Source: Candidatus Denitrolinea symbiosum
GTDB taxonomy: Bacteria > Chloroflexota > Anaerolineae > Anaerolineales > Villigracilaceae
DNA length: 64,000 bases
Assembly: GCA_017312345.1 (NCBI GenBank)
Contig: BLAA01000001.1
Coordinates: forward strand, 434,001-498,000
Direction: 5' to 3'
Shown: positions 51,426 to 59,222 of the stretch, one piece after another
How the letters are laid out: every line of letters begins with the position of its first letter
How positions within the stretch are numbered: position 1 is the stretch's first letter
Position numbers and translations under genes: made by a program
Notes under the pieces: model-generated
The model's database searches: none
Told to the model about the DNA's origin: nothing
The model's input: the letters and a program-made list of their open reading frames with translations, nothing else

Positions 51426-52046
51426 ATGTCCCGCGAAGATGCTGTCATCGTCAACGCGCTGGTGAGACAGGCGCTCGTCGCCGCGCAGGATGTGATGGGG
51501 GAGAACGGACTGGACGCCGTGCTGCGCGCCAGCGGACTGGAGAAGTTCGTGGGGAATTTTCCGCCCGACGACCTGAACCCGTCCATCCAGGCTTCGCAGT
51601 ACGCGCGCTTCAACGCGGCCATCGAGGAATTTTACGGGCGCGGCGGACGCGGGATGCTGCGCCGCATCGGGAAAGCCTCGTTCGAGTACGCGGTGCGCGA
51701 ACAGGCCGCGCTGCTCGGCGTCGCGGGCGCGGCGCTCAAACTCCTGCCCGAACGCCAGCGCATCAAATTCATTCTCAACCAAATGGTAAGCGCGCTCAAG
51801 AAGACCAACCCGCAGGTGGAAGCCTGGGTGGATGATAACGGCGAGCGCGTGGCGTACATCGAATCCACGTGCGCCATCTGCCACAGCCGCGTCAGCGAGA
51901 CGCCCATCTGTCATCTCTACTTCGGTTCCATCGGCGAGGCGGTGCGCTGGGCGACGGGACGCGAACATCAGATCATCGAGACACATTGTCTTGCAAAGGG
52001 CGATCCGTATTGCCGCTTCGAGGTGGGAGAGGCGAAGGAGGCCTGA
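51426..52046 (+). CDS. V4R domain protein
   Basis: The 206 aa protein has a C-terminal V4R (4-vinyl reductase) domain with four Cys residues: STCAICHSRVSETPICHLYF and IIETHCLAKGDPYCRFEV. V4R domains occur in bacteriochlorophyll synthesis proteins (BchJ) and as small-molecule sensors. The first 100 aa are helical and unassigned. Given no chlorophyll genes here, a sensor role is more likely. It starts 1 bp after the GNAT stop codon. Confidence 0.8.
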   Translation: MSREDAVIVNALVRQALVAAQDVMGENGLDAVLRASGLEKFVGNFPPDDLNPSIQASQYARFNAAIEEFYGRGGRGMLRRIGKASFEYAVREQAALLGVAGAALKLLPERQRIKFILNQMVSALKKTNPQVEAWVDDNGERVAYIESTCAICHSRVSETPICHLYFGSIGEAVRWATGREHQIIETHCLAKGDPYCRFEVGEAKEA

Positions 52047-52093
52047 TCGAGTTAGAAAGCCAATCAGTGAATCCAGCAGTTTCATCCACGATG

Positions 52094-52128
52094 TAGATGC
52101 CAGGTTTCTGCGAGAAACCTGGCATCTA
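52094..52128. repeat. Perfect 16-bp hairpin of the CCAGGTTTC family
   Basis: TAGATGCCAGGTTTCT and AGAAACCTGGCATCTA pair perfectly around GCG. There is no T tract, so it is not a standard terminator. The core matches the groESL terminator stem. It lies directly before the ribosome-binding site of the hydrolase gene. Confidence 0.75.
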
Positions 52129-52141
52129 AAAGGAGAACAAC

Positions 52142-52981
52142 ATGAAAACTTTTGAATGGGAATGGACTTCTTTCGACGGACTCAAAATGTACTCGAAAGG
52201 CTGGGCGCCCGAACAGGACCCGAAGGCGGTCGTCTGCCTCGTCCACGGGTTGGGCGAGCACATCGGACGCTACGAACACGTCGGCGCGGCGTTCGCAGAG
52301 GCGGGATACGCCATGCTCGGGTTCGACCTGCGCGGACACGGGAAGTCGGGCGGGCCGCGCGGACATACGCCCTCGGCGGAGGCCTACTACAAGGACATCG
52401 ATTCGTTCCTGGCCGAGGCGGCGAAGCGCTATCCATCCGCGCCGCGCTTCATTTACGGTCATAGTCTCGGCGGATTCCTGTCCCTGGCCTACAGCCTGAG
52501 CCGCAAGCCCGACCTGTGCGGCATGATCGTCTCCTCGCCTGGACTGCGCACCGCCCTGCACGAGCAGAAAGTCAAAGTGACGCTGGCGAAGGTCCTCGGC
52601 GCGATCGCGCCGACCATCACCCTGCCAAGCGGATTGAACGCCGAACACATCAGCCGCGATCCGCAGGTGGTGAAGGCCTACGTCAACGACCCGCTGGTGC
52701 ACGACAAAACCTCCACCGGCTTCGGACGCGCCGCGCTGCAAGCGGGGGAATTCGTCTTCGCGCACGCGGCGGAACTATCCACGCCGATCCTGCTGGCGTA
52801 TTGCTCCGAGGACAAACTCGCCTTCCCGCGCGGGAGCGAGGAGTTCGCCAGTCTCGCGCCGAAGGGACTGGTCACGTTGAAGCGCTTCGACGGTCTGTAT
52901 CACGAGCCGCACAACGAGCCGGAGAAGGCCGAAGTTCTGAAGACGTACGTCCAATGGCTGGACGGACGGATGAACAGTTGA
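52142..52981 (+). CDS. Alpha/beta hydrolase, monoacylglycerol-lipase-like
   Basis: The 279 aa protein has VVCLVHGLGEHIGRYEHV (oxyanion region), FDLRGHGKSGGPRGH, the nucleophile elbow GHSLGG at about residue 105, and the terminal HEPHNEPEK with the catalytic His. This is the Hydrolase_4/monoglyceride lipase pattern; fatty-acyl ester cleavage is likely. AAAAGGAG precedes the ATG. No signal peptide, so cytoplasmic. Confidence 0.9.
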   Translation: MKTFEWEWTSFDGLKMYSKGWAPEQDPKAVVCLVHGLGEHIGRYEHVGAAFAEAGYAMLGFDLRGHGKSGGPRGHTPSAEAYYKDIDSFLAEAAKRYPSAPRFIYGHSLGGFLSLAYSLSRKPDLCGMIVSSPGLRTALHEQKVKVTLAKVLGAIAPTITLPSGLNAEHISRDPQVVKAYVNDPLVHDKTSTGFGRAALQAGEFVFAHAAELSTPILLAYCSEDKLAFPRGSEEFASLAPKGLVTLKRFDGLYHEPHNEPEKAEVLKTYVQWLDGRMNS

Positions 52982-53120
52982 CGGAGCGCGAGCGCGCCGC
53001 GCCTTCCTCAATGAGAAAAGTCTAATCTGCCCGGCGCGAAATATCCCCTCCTGACGCTGGACAAATCAATTTGAACATGGCAAAATTCCGCCACTTATTT
53101 GTGAAGGAGAAGAGACCATC

Positions 53121-53864
53121 ATGTCCAGTGAACTGAAGAAAAGCAAACGGCAAGTATTGCGCGAAAAACGCCAGCGCGAACAGCAGCGCGGCCGCGTCAT
53201 CAGCATCGGCGCGATCGTGTTGGGCGCGTTGCTCATCTTTGGCCTGCTGATCTATCCCAACCTCAAGCCCGTCGACGTCGCCAGCGCGGCGTCGTTCGAG
53301 CGCCCCAACGCGGACTTCAACGCCACCGGCGATCCGAACGCGCCTATCACCATCACCGAATACTCCGATTTTCAATGTCCGTACTGCAAACGCTTCGCGG
53401 ACGACACCGAGAAGCAACTGGTGGAAACCTACGCCGCCGCGGGGAAGGTCCGCTTTGTCTACCGCTCCTTCGGCCTCTTCATCGGACCTGAGTCGCAGGC
53501 CTCCGCCGAGGCCGCCTACTGCGCCGGCGACCAGGGCAAGTTCTGGCAATACCATGATGTGCTGTTCGCCAACCACACCGGCGAGAACGTGGGCGATTTC
53601 ACCAACCGAAAACTGGAGGCCTTCGCCGATTCCCTGGGCCTCGACATGGGCGCTTTCGGTTCCTGCCTGAGCGGCGGCAAGCACGCCGACCGCGTCACGC
53701 AGGACGGCATTGACGGACATGCGGCCGGCCTCCAGGCCACGCCCTCGTTCGTGATGACGTACACGGTCAACGGCGAAACGAAAAGCCAGATCATCGAAGG
53801 CGCGCAGCCGTTCAGCGCGTTCCAGTCCGCGATCGAGGCGGCGCTGGCAGAGATGGGACAGTAA
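53121..53864 (+). CDS. Membrane-anchored DsbA-like thioredoxin-fold protein
   Basis: The 247 aa protein has a basic N-terminus, one signal anchor (about residues 29-48) and a DsbA-family domain with the active site FQCPYCKRF at about residue 91 and the cis-Pro loop ATPSFVMTY. It should form or isomerise disulfides in exported proteins. AAGGAG precedes the ATG by about 12 bases. It is convergent with the L,D-transpeptidase gene, sharing a terminator. Confidence 0.92.
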   Translation: MSSELKKSKRQVLREKRQREQQRGRVISIGAIVLGALLIFGLLIYPNLKPVDVASAASFERPNADFNATGDPNAPITITEYSDFQCPYCKRFADDTEKQLVETYAAAGKVRFVYRSFGLFIGPESQASAEAAYCAGDQGKFWQYHDVLFANHTGENVGDFTNRKLEAFADSLGLDMGAFGSCLSGGKHADRVTQDGIDGHAAGLQATPSFVMTYTVNGETKSQIIEGAQPFSAFQSAIEAALAEMGQ

Positions 53865-53883
53865 AGACGTAGAACGTCAAATG

Positions 53884-53921
53884 AAAAGAGGACGCTCCAT
53901 CACGGGAGCGTCCTCTTTTTT
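53884..53921. terminator. Bidirectional terminator
   Basis: A 15-bp stem, AAAAGAGGACGCTCC / GGAGCGTCCTCTTTT, has a 6-nt loop and lies between convergent genes. Confidence 0.93.
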
Positions 53922-53923
53922 GA

Positions 53924-54931
53924 TCAGGCGACGAAGATCTGCGTCCCCTCGCCCGGCTTGTTGATGTAGCTCGTCTCCGCCGGGACCGTCGGCATGGTCC
54001 ACCGATAGAGGAATTTCGCGGCGTCGTTGGGGAGGTTCACGCATCCGTGGCTGCGCGGTTTGCCGAAGTCGTTGTGCCAGTACGTGCCGTGCAGGGCGAT
54101 CCCCGTGCTGGTGAAGAAACTGCACCACGGCACGCCGGGCAGGTCGTAGAGATTCGTCTTGGCGTCGCCGTCGTTGGTCATATGGATGGACGGGCCTTTG
54201 TGATAGGTCTCGTATTTGCCGCCCGGGGTTTTGGTGCGCCCCGCGCCGCTGGCGCAGCGCGTCCGCAGGACGAGGCGTTCGTCCTCGAAAGCCATCAGGG
54301 TCTGCGAGGGGAGGTCCACATAGATGGTCTTCAGGGCGTTGGGAACGTCGGGAGAAAGCGGGGCCAGCTCCCCGTCTGGGACGAGGCGGACGTGCCGCGC
54401 GTCGAGGTAGAAATATTGGCGCAGGTGGTCGTCGTAGATGCGATACCAGACGCTCCCGTCCGCTTCGTTGACGTTGACCGCCGTCACCCAATGCGTCGAG
54501 CCGTAGAAGGCGCGAAAGGAACGGTCGGCGTAGAGGCTGAAGCCGCGGCGCGTGTCCGAGAAGGGGACGGTGATCTCGCCGAGGGCCTGCTTGCGCTCCA
54601 GCCGCGTGACGGGCGTCTGCAATTCGGCGCGGACGGGCTGGACGTCGGCCGAGTGGACGAAGCCGTCCGCCAGCCGATACCAGATGCGGTTGTAGTCGCC
54701 CTCGCCTGTCAACTGGGATTGGATGTCGAGGATCTGGTCCTTGCCGATCAGTTTGATCTGCTTCGATTTGAACGAGGTGGACTCGTACAACGGGACGCCG
54801 CTGATGGCGGCGCGTCCCTGAAAACTGACAGGCGCTTCGGCGAGGACTTTGTCGAGGCGCAGTTCCGCCAGCGCGAGCGCCAGGAAGCCCGCGCCGCTCA
54901 ATTTAAGAAAGTCGCGTCGGGAAAGGGACAT
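53924..54931 (-). CDS. L,D-transpeptidase (YkuD) with Tat-like signal
   Basis: The 335 aa protein has a twin-arginine signal (SRRDFLKLSGAGFLALALAE), a repeated SH3-like region, and a YkuD domain from about residue 205 with the catalytic HGTYWHNDFGKPRSHGCVNL (conserved His, then Ser-His-Gly-Cys). Such enzymes make 3-3 peptidoglycan cross-links or attach proteins to the wall. ATG at MSLSRRDF was preferred over an upstream TTG. The Tat signal would mean export in folded form. Confidence 0.92.
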   Translation of the reverse strand: MSLSRRDFLKLSGAGFLALALAELRLDKVLAEAPVSFQGRAAISGVPLYESTSFKSKQIKLIGKDQILDIQSQLTGEGDYNRIWYRLADGFVHSADVQPVRAELQTPVTRLERKQALGEITVPFSDTRRGFSLYADRSFRAFYGSTHWVTAVNVNEADGSVWYRIYDDHLRQYFYLDARHVRLVPDGELAPLSPDVPNALKTIYVDLPSQTLMAFEDERLVLRTRCASGAGRTKTPGGKYETYHKGPSIHMTNDGDAKTNLYDLPGVPWCSFFTSTGIALHGTYWHNDFGKPRSHGCVNLPNDAAKFLYRWTMPTVPAETSYINKPGEGTQIFVA

Positions 54932-55067
54932 TTCTAAAGTCAAGCGTCTCGGAATGGAATGATATTTACATTAACGAAGTTTGTTGACTACAAGCGAAGG
55001 CGGGGCTGGACAAGTTTGAGGGCAAAAAACTCGGAGCCAAAAAGAAGCTCGTAGATCGCGCCGGTTT

Positions 55068-55778
55068 TTATACAAATTCAGCTAAAAGGTCTTTCAATGT
55101 TTGCACGGCTTTCTTCAATGCCGGCTCTGTCATTTCCTTGAAATGTTCTCGTTTATGAATTGGCTCGTCAACTTTTCTTTCGCCTTCCAGCAAAGTAATG
55201 ATATTCAAATCAACATCAAAATACGACATAAGAGTATGGCTTGAAGCGCTGCCGTAAATTACAGGATTTAATGGCTTTGAGTAATCGCCTGTTAATTGAC
55301 TCTCAAGTTGTAGTAAAACGCATTTCAGTTTTGGTACGGCTTGCTTTAACAAAGTAAAGTCCACTAGAATTCTTTTAAACATGGCGTTTTCCGTGTATGC
55401 CTTACATTCGACGCCAAGAACAAATTGTTCATCAATGTTTACATGAACATCTGTTTTGTGACCATAAAAATATTGTTCGATATGCGCTTTGATGTAATCG
55501 GCCACTTCTTGCGGACGAACTCGCTTTAGATAACTTGGGCGTAAAGGAATTCTGATCGTTTCTCGTGTGAAAGTTAATCTTTCAGGGTTGCCTCTTAATT
55601 CACTCTATGCAATCTCAACCAAGTTTTTTGCAATGCTTTCAACGAGTATGCCTTTTGCAGAACGAACTGCGCCGCCATAAGCGCGCTCACCTTCCTCATC
55701 GTCCGCATGCGCTTTTTCGTCTATTCCGCCGACAAGGATATTGTAGGCTTTTTGTATCTCTGCAATGTTATGAGGCAT
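55068..55778 (-). pseudogene. Type II restriction endonuclease gene with in-frame amber codon
   Basis: A continuous minus-strand frame starts at ATG 55778, 12 bp after the methyltransferase stop, with AGGAG before it. It runs 236 codons but contains one TAG at codon 58 (55607-55605). Before the stop it reads MPHNIAEIQKAYNILVGGID... to LVEIA; after it SELRGNPERLTF continues. A PD-(D/E)xK-like core, IDEQFVLGVECKAY, lies in the second part. TGG to TAG would be a single-base change. The second part could still start at GTG 55505 but would lack about 90 residues. Identification as the endonuclease rests on position and the ECK motif. Confidence 0.72.
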
Positions 55779-55790
55779 TACCGTGTTCTC

Positions 55791-56969
55791 CTAAAACAAA
55801 GTTGACTTAAGTCTTTTGTTTGCCGCATCGCAATATTCCTGGGAAATATCAATCCCTATATATTTCCGTCCGAGTTTTTGGGCAACCGCCGTAGTTGTCC
55901 CAACTCCGTTAAACGGGTCAAGCACAATATCGCCCTTGAATGAAAATAACTTGATGACTCTTTCCGCTAATTTTTCAGGAAACATTGCTGGATGTCCAAA
56001 TTCTTTCATTTTTCTTTCCGGCGCGATGCTCCATTTGGCGACAACCCATTCTTTGAATTCATCCGGGGTTATATCGGCATTTTCAGACTCGCCAGATTTT
56101 TTTAAACTCCCTTTGGCAAAAACTTCAACAAATTCCCAAGTGTATTTAAGATACGGATTACTCGGACTTTTCCAAGAACCCCACGCGGTATATTTGCAGT
56201 TGTAGTTATTCTTCTCCCAAAGAATTTCGCCCTTCCAGATCATCTTTTTATTGATAAAGTAATTACTAATCATATGATGCGAAGGGATATAGTCGGAAAA
56301 CAGCGGTTGAATATTTACAACAATTCTTCCGCCGAATTTCAAAACTCTTACGCACTCATCGAATATCGCAAAAAGTTTATCAAAGTAAAGCTGCCATTTA
56401 TGGGCATCATCCTGGCTATCATATTCAAGCCCAAAATTATAGGGCGGCGACGTAAAAATCAGATCAATGGAATTATCAGGCAATAATTTCAAGGCCGCTA
56501 AACTATCATTGCAGATGATTCTATTTACAGATTCATCAGGAAGAATACTATTCGACTCGGAAAAGTCATTGTCTTGGGCATAATAGTATTGAGACCTGTT
56601 TAGTTCTTTGCCTTTACGGTTCCGTACTTTTCGCTCGACATTGAACCCAACGTATTGACGCTTTCCAGATTTTATTCCGTAACTGCCAATTTCGTTTACT
56701 TGGTCAAAGACGGCCTGAAGTATTTTCCCTGCTTTATGTTTTTCGGATGTTTGATTATTAGAAAACAGATCTATCCCTGTTAATACTTCAATATTTTTCT
56801 TCAACAACTTTATATCCAAAGTGTGAAAATAAAAAACATAACCTGCTAAATTAGGCTTGATATACGGGCGCGGCTCCGGCTGACTTGCTAAATTATCATT
56901 AGCAATATTCAAAATTGCGCTGCCGGCTTCGAAATCAACAGTAAAGTGGATGGATTTATATTCTGTCAT
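55791..56969 (-). CDS. Type II DNA methyltransferase (beta class, TSPPY)
   Basis: The 392 aa protein has an N-terminal domain of about 150 aa, motif IV FTSPPYNFGLEYDSQDD near residue 172, KYTAWGSWKSPSNPY in the middle and SAM-binding motif I DIVLDPFNGVGTTTAVA near residue 356, beta-class order. The modified base may be N4-cytosine or N6-adenine. The locus is strikingly AT-rich against its GC-rich surroundings, which indicates horizontal acquisition. A TAAAAT box ends six bases before the ATG, as for leaderless host genes. It is followed by the interrupted endonuclease gene. Confidence 0.92.
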   Translation of the reverse strand: MTEYKSIHFTVDFEAGSAILNIANDNLASQPEPRPYIKPNLAGYVFYFHTLDIKLLKKNIEVLTGIDLFSNNQTSEKHKAGKILQAVFDQVNEIGSYGIKSGKRQYVGFNVERKVRNRKGKELNRSQYYYAQDNDFSESNSILPDESVNRIICNDSLAALKLLPDNSIDLIFTSPPYNFGLEYDSQDDAHKWQLYFDKLFAIFDECVRVLKFGGRIVVNIQPLFSDYIPSHHMISNYFINKKMIWKGEILWEKNNYNCKYTAWGSWKSPSNPYLKYTWEFVEVFAKGSLKKSGESENADITPDEFKEWVVAKWSIAPERKMKEFGHPAMFPEKLAERVIKLFSFKGDIVLDPFNGVGTTTAVAQKLGRKYIGIDISQEYCDAANKRLKSTLF

Positions 56970-56981
56970 ACGTCTATTTTA
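56970..56981 (-). promoter_or_regulatory. Leaderless-type -10 box of methyltransferase
   Basis: TAAAAT (56981-56976, minus strand) ends six bases before the ATG, with no ribosome-binding site. Confidence 0.5.
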
Positions 56982-57097
56982 CCCTACGTTACCATTGACG
57001 CTACCATCTTCTTGAATTTCATTGCCTTGAGACAATTATCGTTTTTCACTGTCATTGCGAAACCTATCGACCTCCCTCCATCTCCCTCGTTTTCCAT

Positions 57098-57103
57098 TAC
57101 AAT
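57098..57103 (+). promoter_or_regulatory. -10 box of thiolase-like operon
   Basis: TACAAT lies 31 bases before the ATG. A strong ribosome-binding site AAAGGAGG lies in the short leader. Confidence 0.45.
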
Positions 57104-57134
57104 ACGCCCATTCCCATTCAAAGGAGGTTCGCAG

Positions 57135-58499
57135 ATGAGACCCGTGTACGCAATCTCAGGCGGGGTTTCCAAGTTCGCCAAAGCCCGCCCCGACAAAACC
57201 TTCCAGGCCGTCATCAAGGAGGCGTACGACTACGCCATCGCCGATATCGGTTTGGATTTCCCGACCTTCACGCGCATCGTGGACGGTTCGGTGGCTTCGT
57301 ATTTCTCGGATCACTTCACCCGACAGTTGATGGCTGGCATCATGGCGCAGGACTACCTCGGGCTTTGTCCGAAGCCCGGTCACCGCGTGGAGGGCGGCGG
57401 CGCGACCGGCGGACTTTGCTTCCAGGAGGCGTGGAAATCCGTCGCCAGCGGTCACATGGACGTGTGCGTGGCCTATGGCTTCGAGACCATGTCTCACGTG
57501 GAAACCTGGAAGGGAAATGAGTTCATCGCTCTGGCCTCCGACGTGTCGTTCGATTACCCTGTCGGAGGTTTTTATTCGGGCTACTACGCCATGATGGTGA
57601 CGCGTCACATGAAGGAGTTCGGCACCACCGTGGAGCAGATGGCTCACGTCAGCGTGAAGAATCACCTCAACGCGTACCACAACCCCTATTCGCAAAAGCG
57701 GAATCGCTACACCATCGCGGACGTGCGCAACGCGCCGATGGTGGCCTGGCCGCTCACCCGCCTCGACATCTGCGTGATGTCCGACGGCGCGGCCGCGACC
57801 ATCCTCGTCTCTGAGGAAGGCTTGAAGAAACTCGAAGCCGCGGGCGCGCAGATTCCCCGTCCGCTCGTGCGCGTGACCGGCATCGGGCGCGGCACCGACG
57901 CCATGCGCATGGCCGACCGTCCACACGTGGATTACGACTACTTCATGGAGAACTACGCCACCGAGCAGGAAAAAGCCTCCAGCGAGACGAAGGCATATTA
58001 CAAGAAACTCTGGGACCACGGCACGCGCTATCCGGGCGTCCACTCGTTCCGCGCGGGACGCGCGGCGGGCAACATGGCCTGGAAACACGCGGGCATCTCG
58101 GACCCGCTCCACGAACTCGACTTCATCGAACTGCACGACGCCTACACTTCGTCCGAGATTCAAACTTACGAGGACCTCGGTCTCTGCCGCTACGGCGAGG
58201 GCGGTCCGTTCGCGGAATCGGGCAAGGCTTTCCTGCCGAACATTGACTACGGCTTGAAGTTGAAAGATAAGCCCGTCTGCGCGGTGAATCCCTCCGGCGG
58301 GCTGATCGCCTGCGGGCATCCCGTCGGCGCGACCGGACTCATGCAGGGCGTGTTCGCCATCTGGCAACTGCAGGGGACGATCAAAAAACATTTCCGCGAC
58401 GACCGGCTCCAGGTCAAAGACGCGAAGCGGGGCGCGATCCATAGTCACGCGGGGACAGGGACGTACGTTTCTGTCTCTGTTTTGGAAAGAGAGGGTTAA
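57135..58499 (+). CDS. Thiolase-like (SCP-x/DitF-type) protein lacking nucleophilic Cys
   Basis: The 454 aa protein has the thiolase fold of lipid-transfer/acetyl-CoA acetyltransferase type: GHRVEGGGATGGLCFQEAW, FIELHDAYTSSEIQTYEDLG and the C-terminal NPSGGLIACGHPVGATGLMQ. At the position of the catalytic Cys (usually CASG) it has Gly89-Ala-Thr-Gly. That argues against ordinary thiolysis and resembles steroid side-chain aldolases of the Ltp2 group, which also lack the Cys. The next gene encodes a DUF35 protein, the usual partner of such subunits. Physiological reaction unknown. Confidence 0.85.
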   Translation: MRPVYAISGGVSKFAKARPDKTFQAVIKEAYDYAIADIGLDFPTFTRIVDGSVASYFSDHFTRQLMAGIMAQDYLGLCPKPGHRVEGGGATGGLCFQEAWKSVASGHMDVCVAYGFETMSHVETWKGNEFIALASDVSFDYPVGGFYSGYYAMMVTRHMKEFGTTVEQMAHVSVKNHLNAYHNPYSQKRNRYTIADVRNAPMVAWPLTRLDICVMSDGAAATILVSEEGLKKLEAAGAQIPRPLVRVTGIGRGTDAMRMADRPHVDYDYFMENYATEQEKASSETKAYYKKLWDHGTRYPGVHSFRAGRAAGNMAWKHAGISDPLHELDFIELHDAYTSSEIQTYEDLGLCRYGEGGPFAESGKAFLPNIDYGLKLKDKPVCAVNPSGGLIACGHPVGATGLMQGVFAIWQLQGTIKKHFRDDRLQVKDAKRGAIHSHAGTGTYVSVSVLEREG

Positions 58500-58502
58500 G
58501 TC

Positions 58503-59060
58503 ATGGCTAAATTACCCACCCAACGTGAAGAGACGCTCGGCGGCTACATCGTCCACGGAATCCCCTTCCCCGTCAGCACGGACGAGGAGGCGCTGGAGTT
58601 TTTGAAGAAGATGTCGCCGATCCAGATCGAGCAGGAGTACAAGATCCGCTACCTGCACTCGTACGGACAGGACAGCCCGTGGTTCGCAGGGCTGACCAAC
58701 AAGCGGCTGCTCGCCTCGCGCGACGCCGAAAGCGGGTACACCTACGCCAACCCGCGCGGCCACGACATGTACTCCGGCGCGGAGACAAAATGGATTGACA
58801 TCACGGACGTCCCCGCCAAAGTGCACGCCTTCACGGTCTGCTACTTCGGCTCGGAGGAGTTCCTGCCCGAGACGCCGTTCGTGCTGGCGCTGGTCGAGTT
58901 CGAGGGCGTGGACACGCTGCTGCTGACGCGCCTGATGGGAGTCGATCCCGCCGCGCCCGGCCTGGATTGGATCGGGATGGAGGTCAAGCCGAAGTTCCTG
59001 CGCAATTCCAAGTTGAAGCCGACGGACGTGTATTTTGCGCCGAAGGAGAGCAGTGAGTAG
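58503..59060 (+). CDS. DUF35 OB-fold protein without zinc ligands
   Basis: The 185 aa protein matches DUF35 in outline: helical start, FAGLTNKRLL, the region of the zinc ribbon (ASRDAESGYTYANPRGHDMY) and an OB fold (DVPAKVHAFTVCYFG). The four Cys normally found in the ribbon (RCxxCG and PRxxCPxC) are replaced by Asp/Ser-type residues. It starts 3 bp after the thiolase-like gene and presumably forms a complex with it. Its last codons and stop lie in a heptamer tract. Confidence 0.83.
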   Translation: MAKLPTQREETLGGYIVHGIPFPVSTDEEALEFLKKMSPIQIEQEYKIRYLHSYGQDSPWFAGLTNKRLLASRDAESGYTYANPRGHDMYSGAETKWIDITDVPAKVHAFTVCYFGSEEFLPETPFVLALVEFEGVDTLLLTRLMGVDPAAPGLDWIGMEVKPKFLRNSKLKPTDVYFAPKESSE

Positions 59061-59077
59061 AGAGTAGAGAGCAGTGA
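59050..59077 (+). repeat. Tandem heptamer tract (4 units) over DUF35 stop codon
   Basis: The units are GCAGTGA, GTAGAGA, GTAGAGA, GCAGTGA. It runs directly into the terminator stem. Confidence 0.7.
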
Positions 59078-59108
59078 AAAGGACTCGGCGAAGGCTGAGT
59101 CCTTTTTT
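59077..59108 (+). terminator. Intrinsic terminator of thiolase-DUF35 operon
   Basis: AAAAGGACTC (59077-59086) pairs with GAGTCCTTTT (59097-59106), followed by T residues. Confidence 0.82.
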
Positions 59109-59222
59109 GTTTGCTGTTTGAGCGAACGTCTGAAAAATTATTTTTTGTACCCTGCGCCCTCTATCGCGACGACGTTAGAGAACGCCGCCTACGCCTGCTG
59201 CCTGACACCTGACACTTGATAC

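Noticed and set aside
52094..52128. Terminator between the V4R and hydrolase genes
   Set aside because: The stem is perfect but no T tract follows on either strand.
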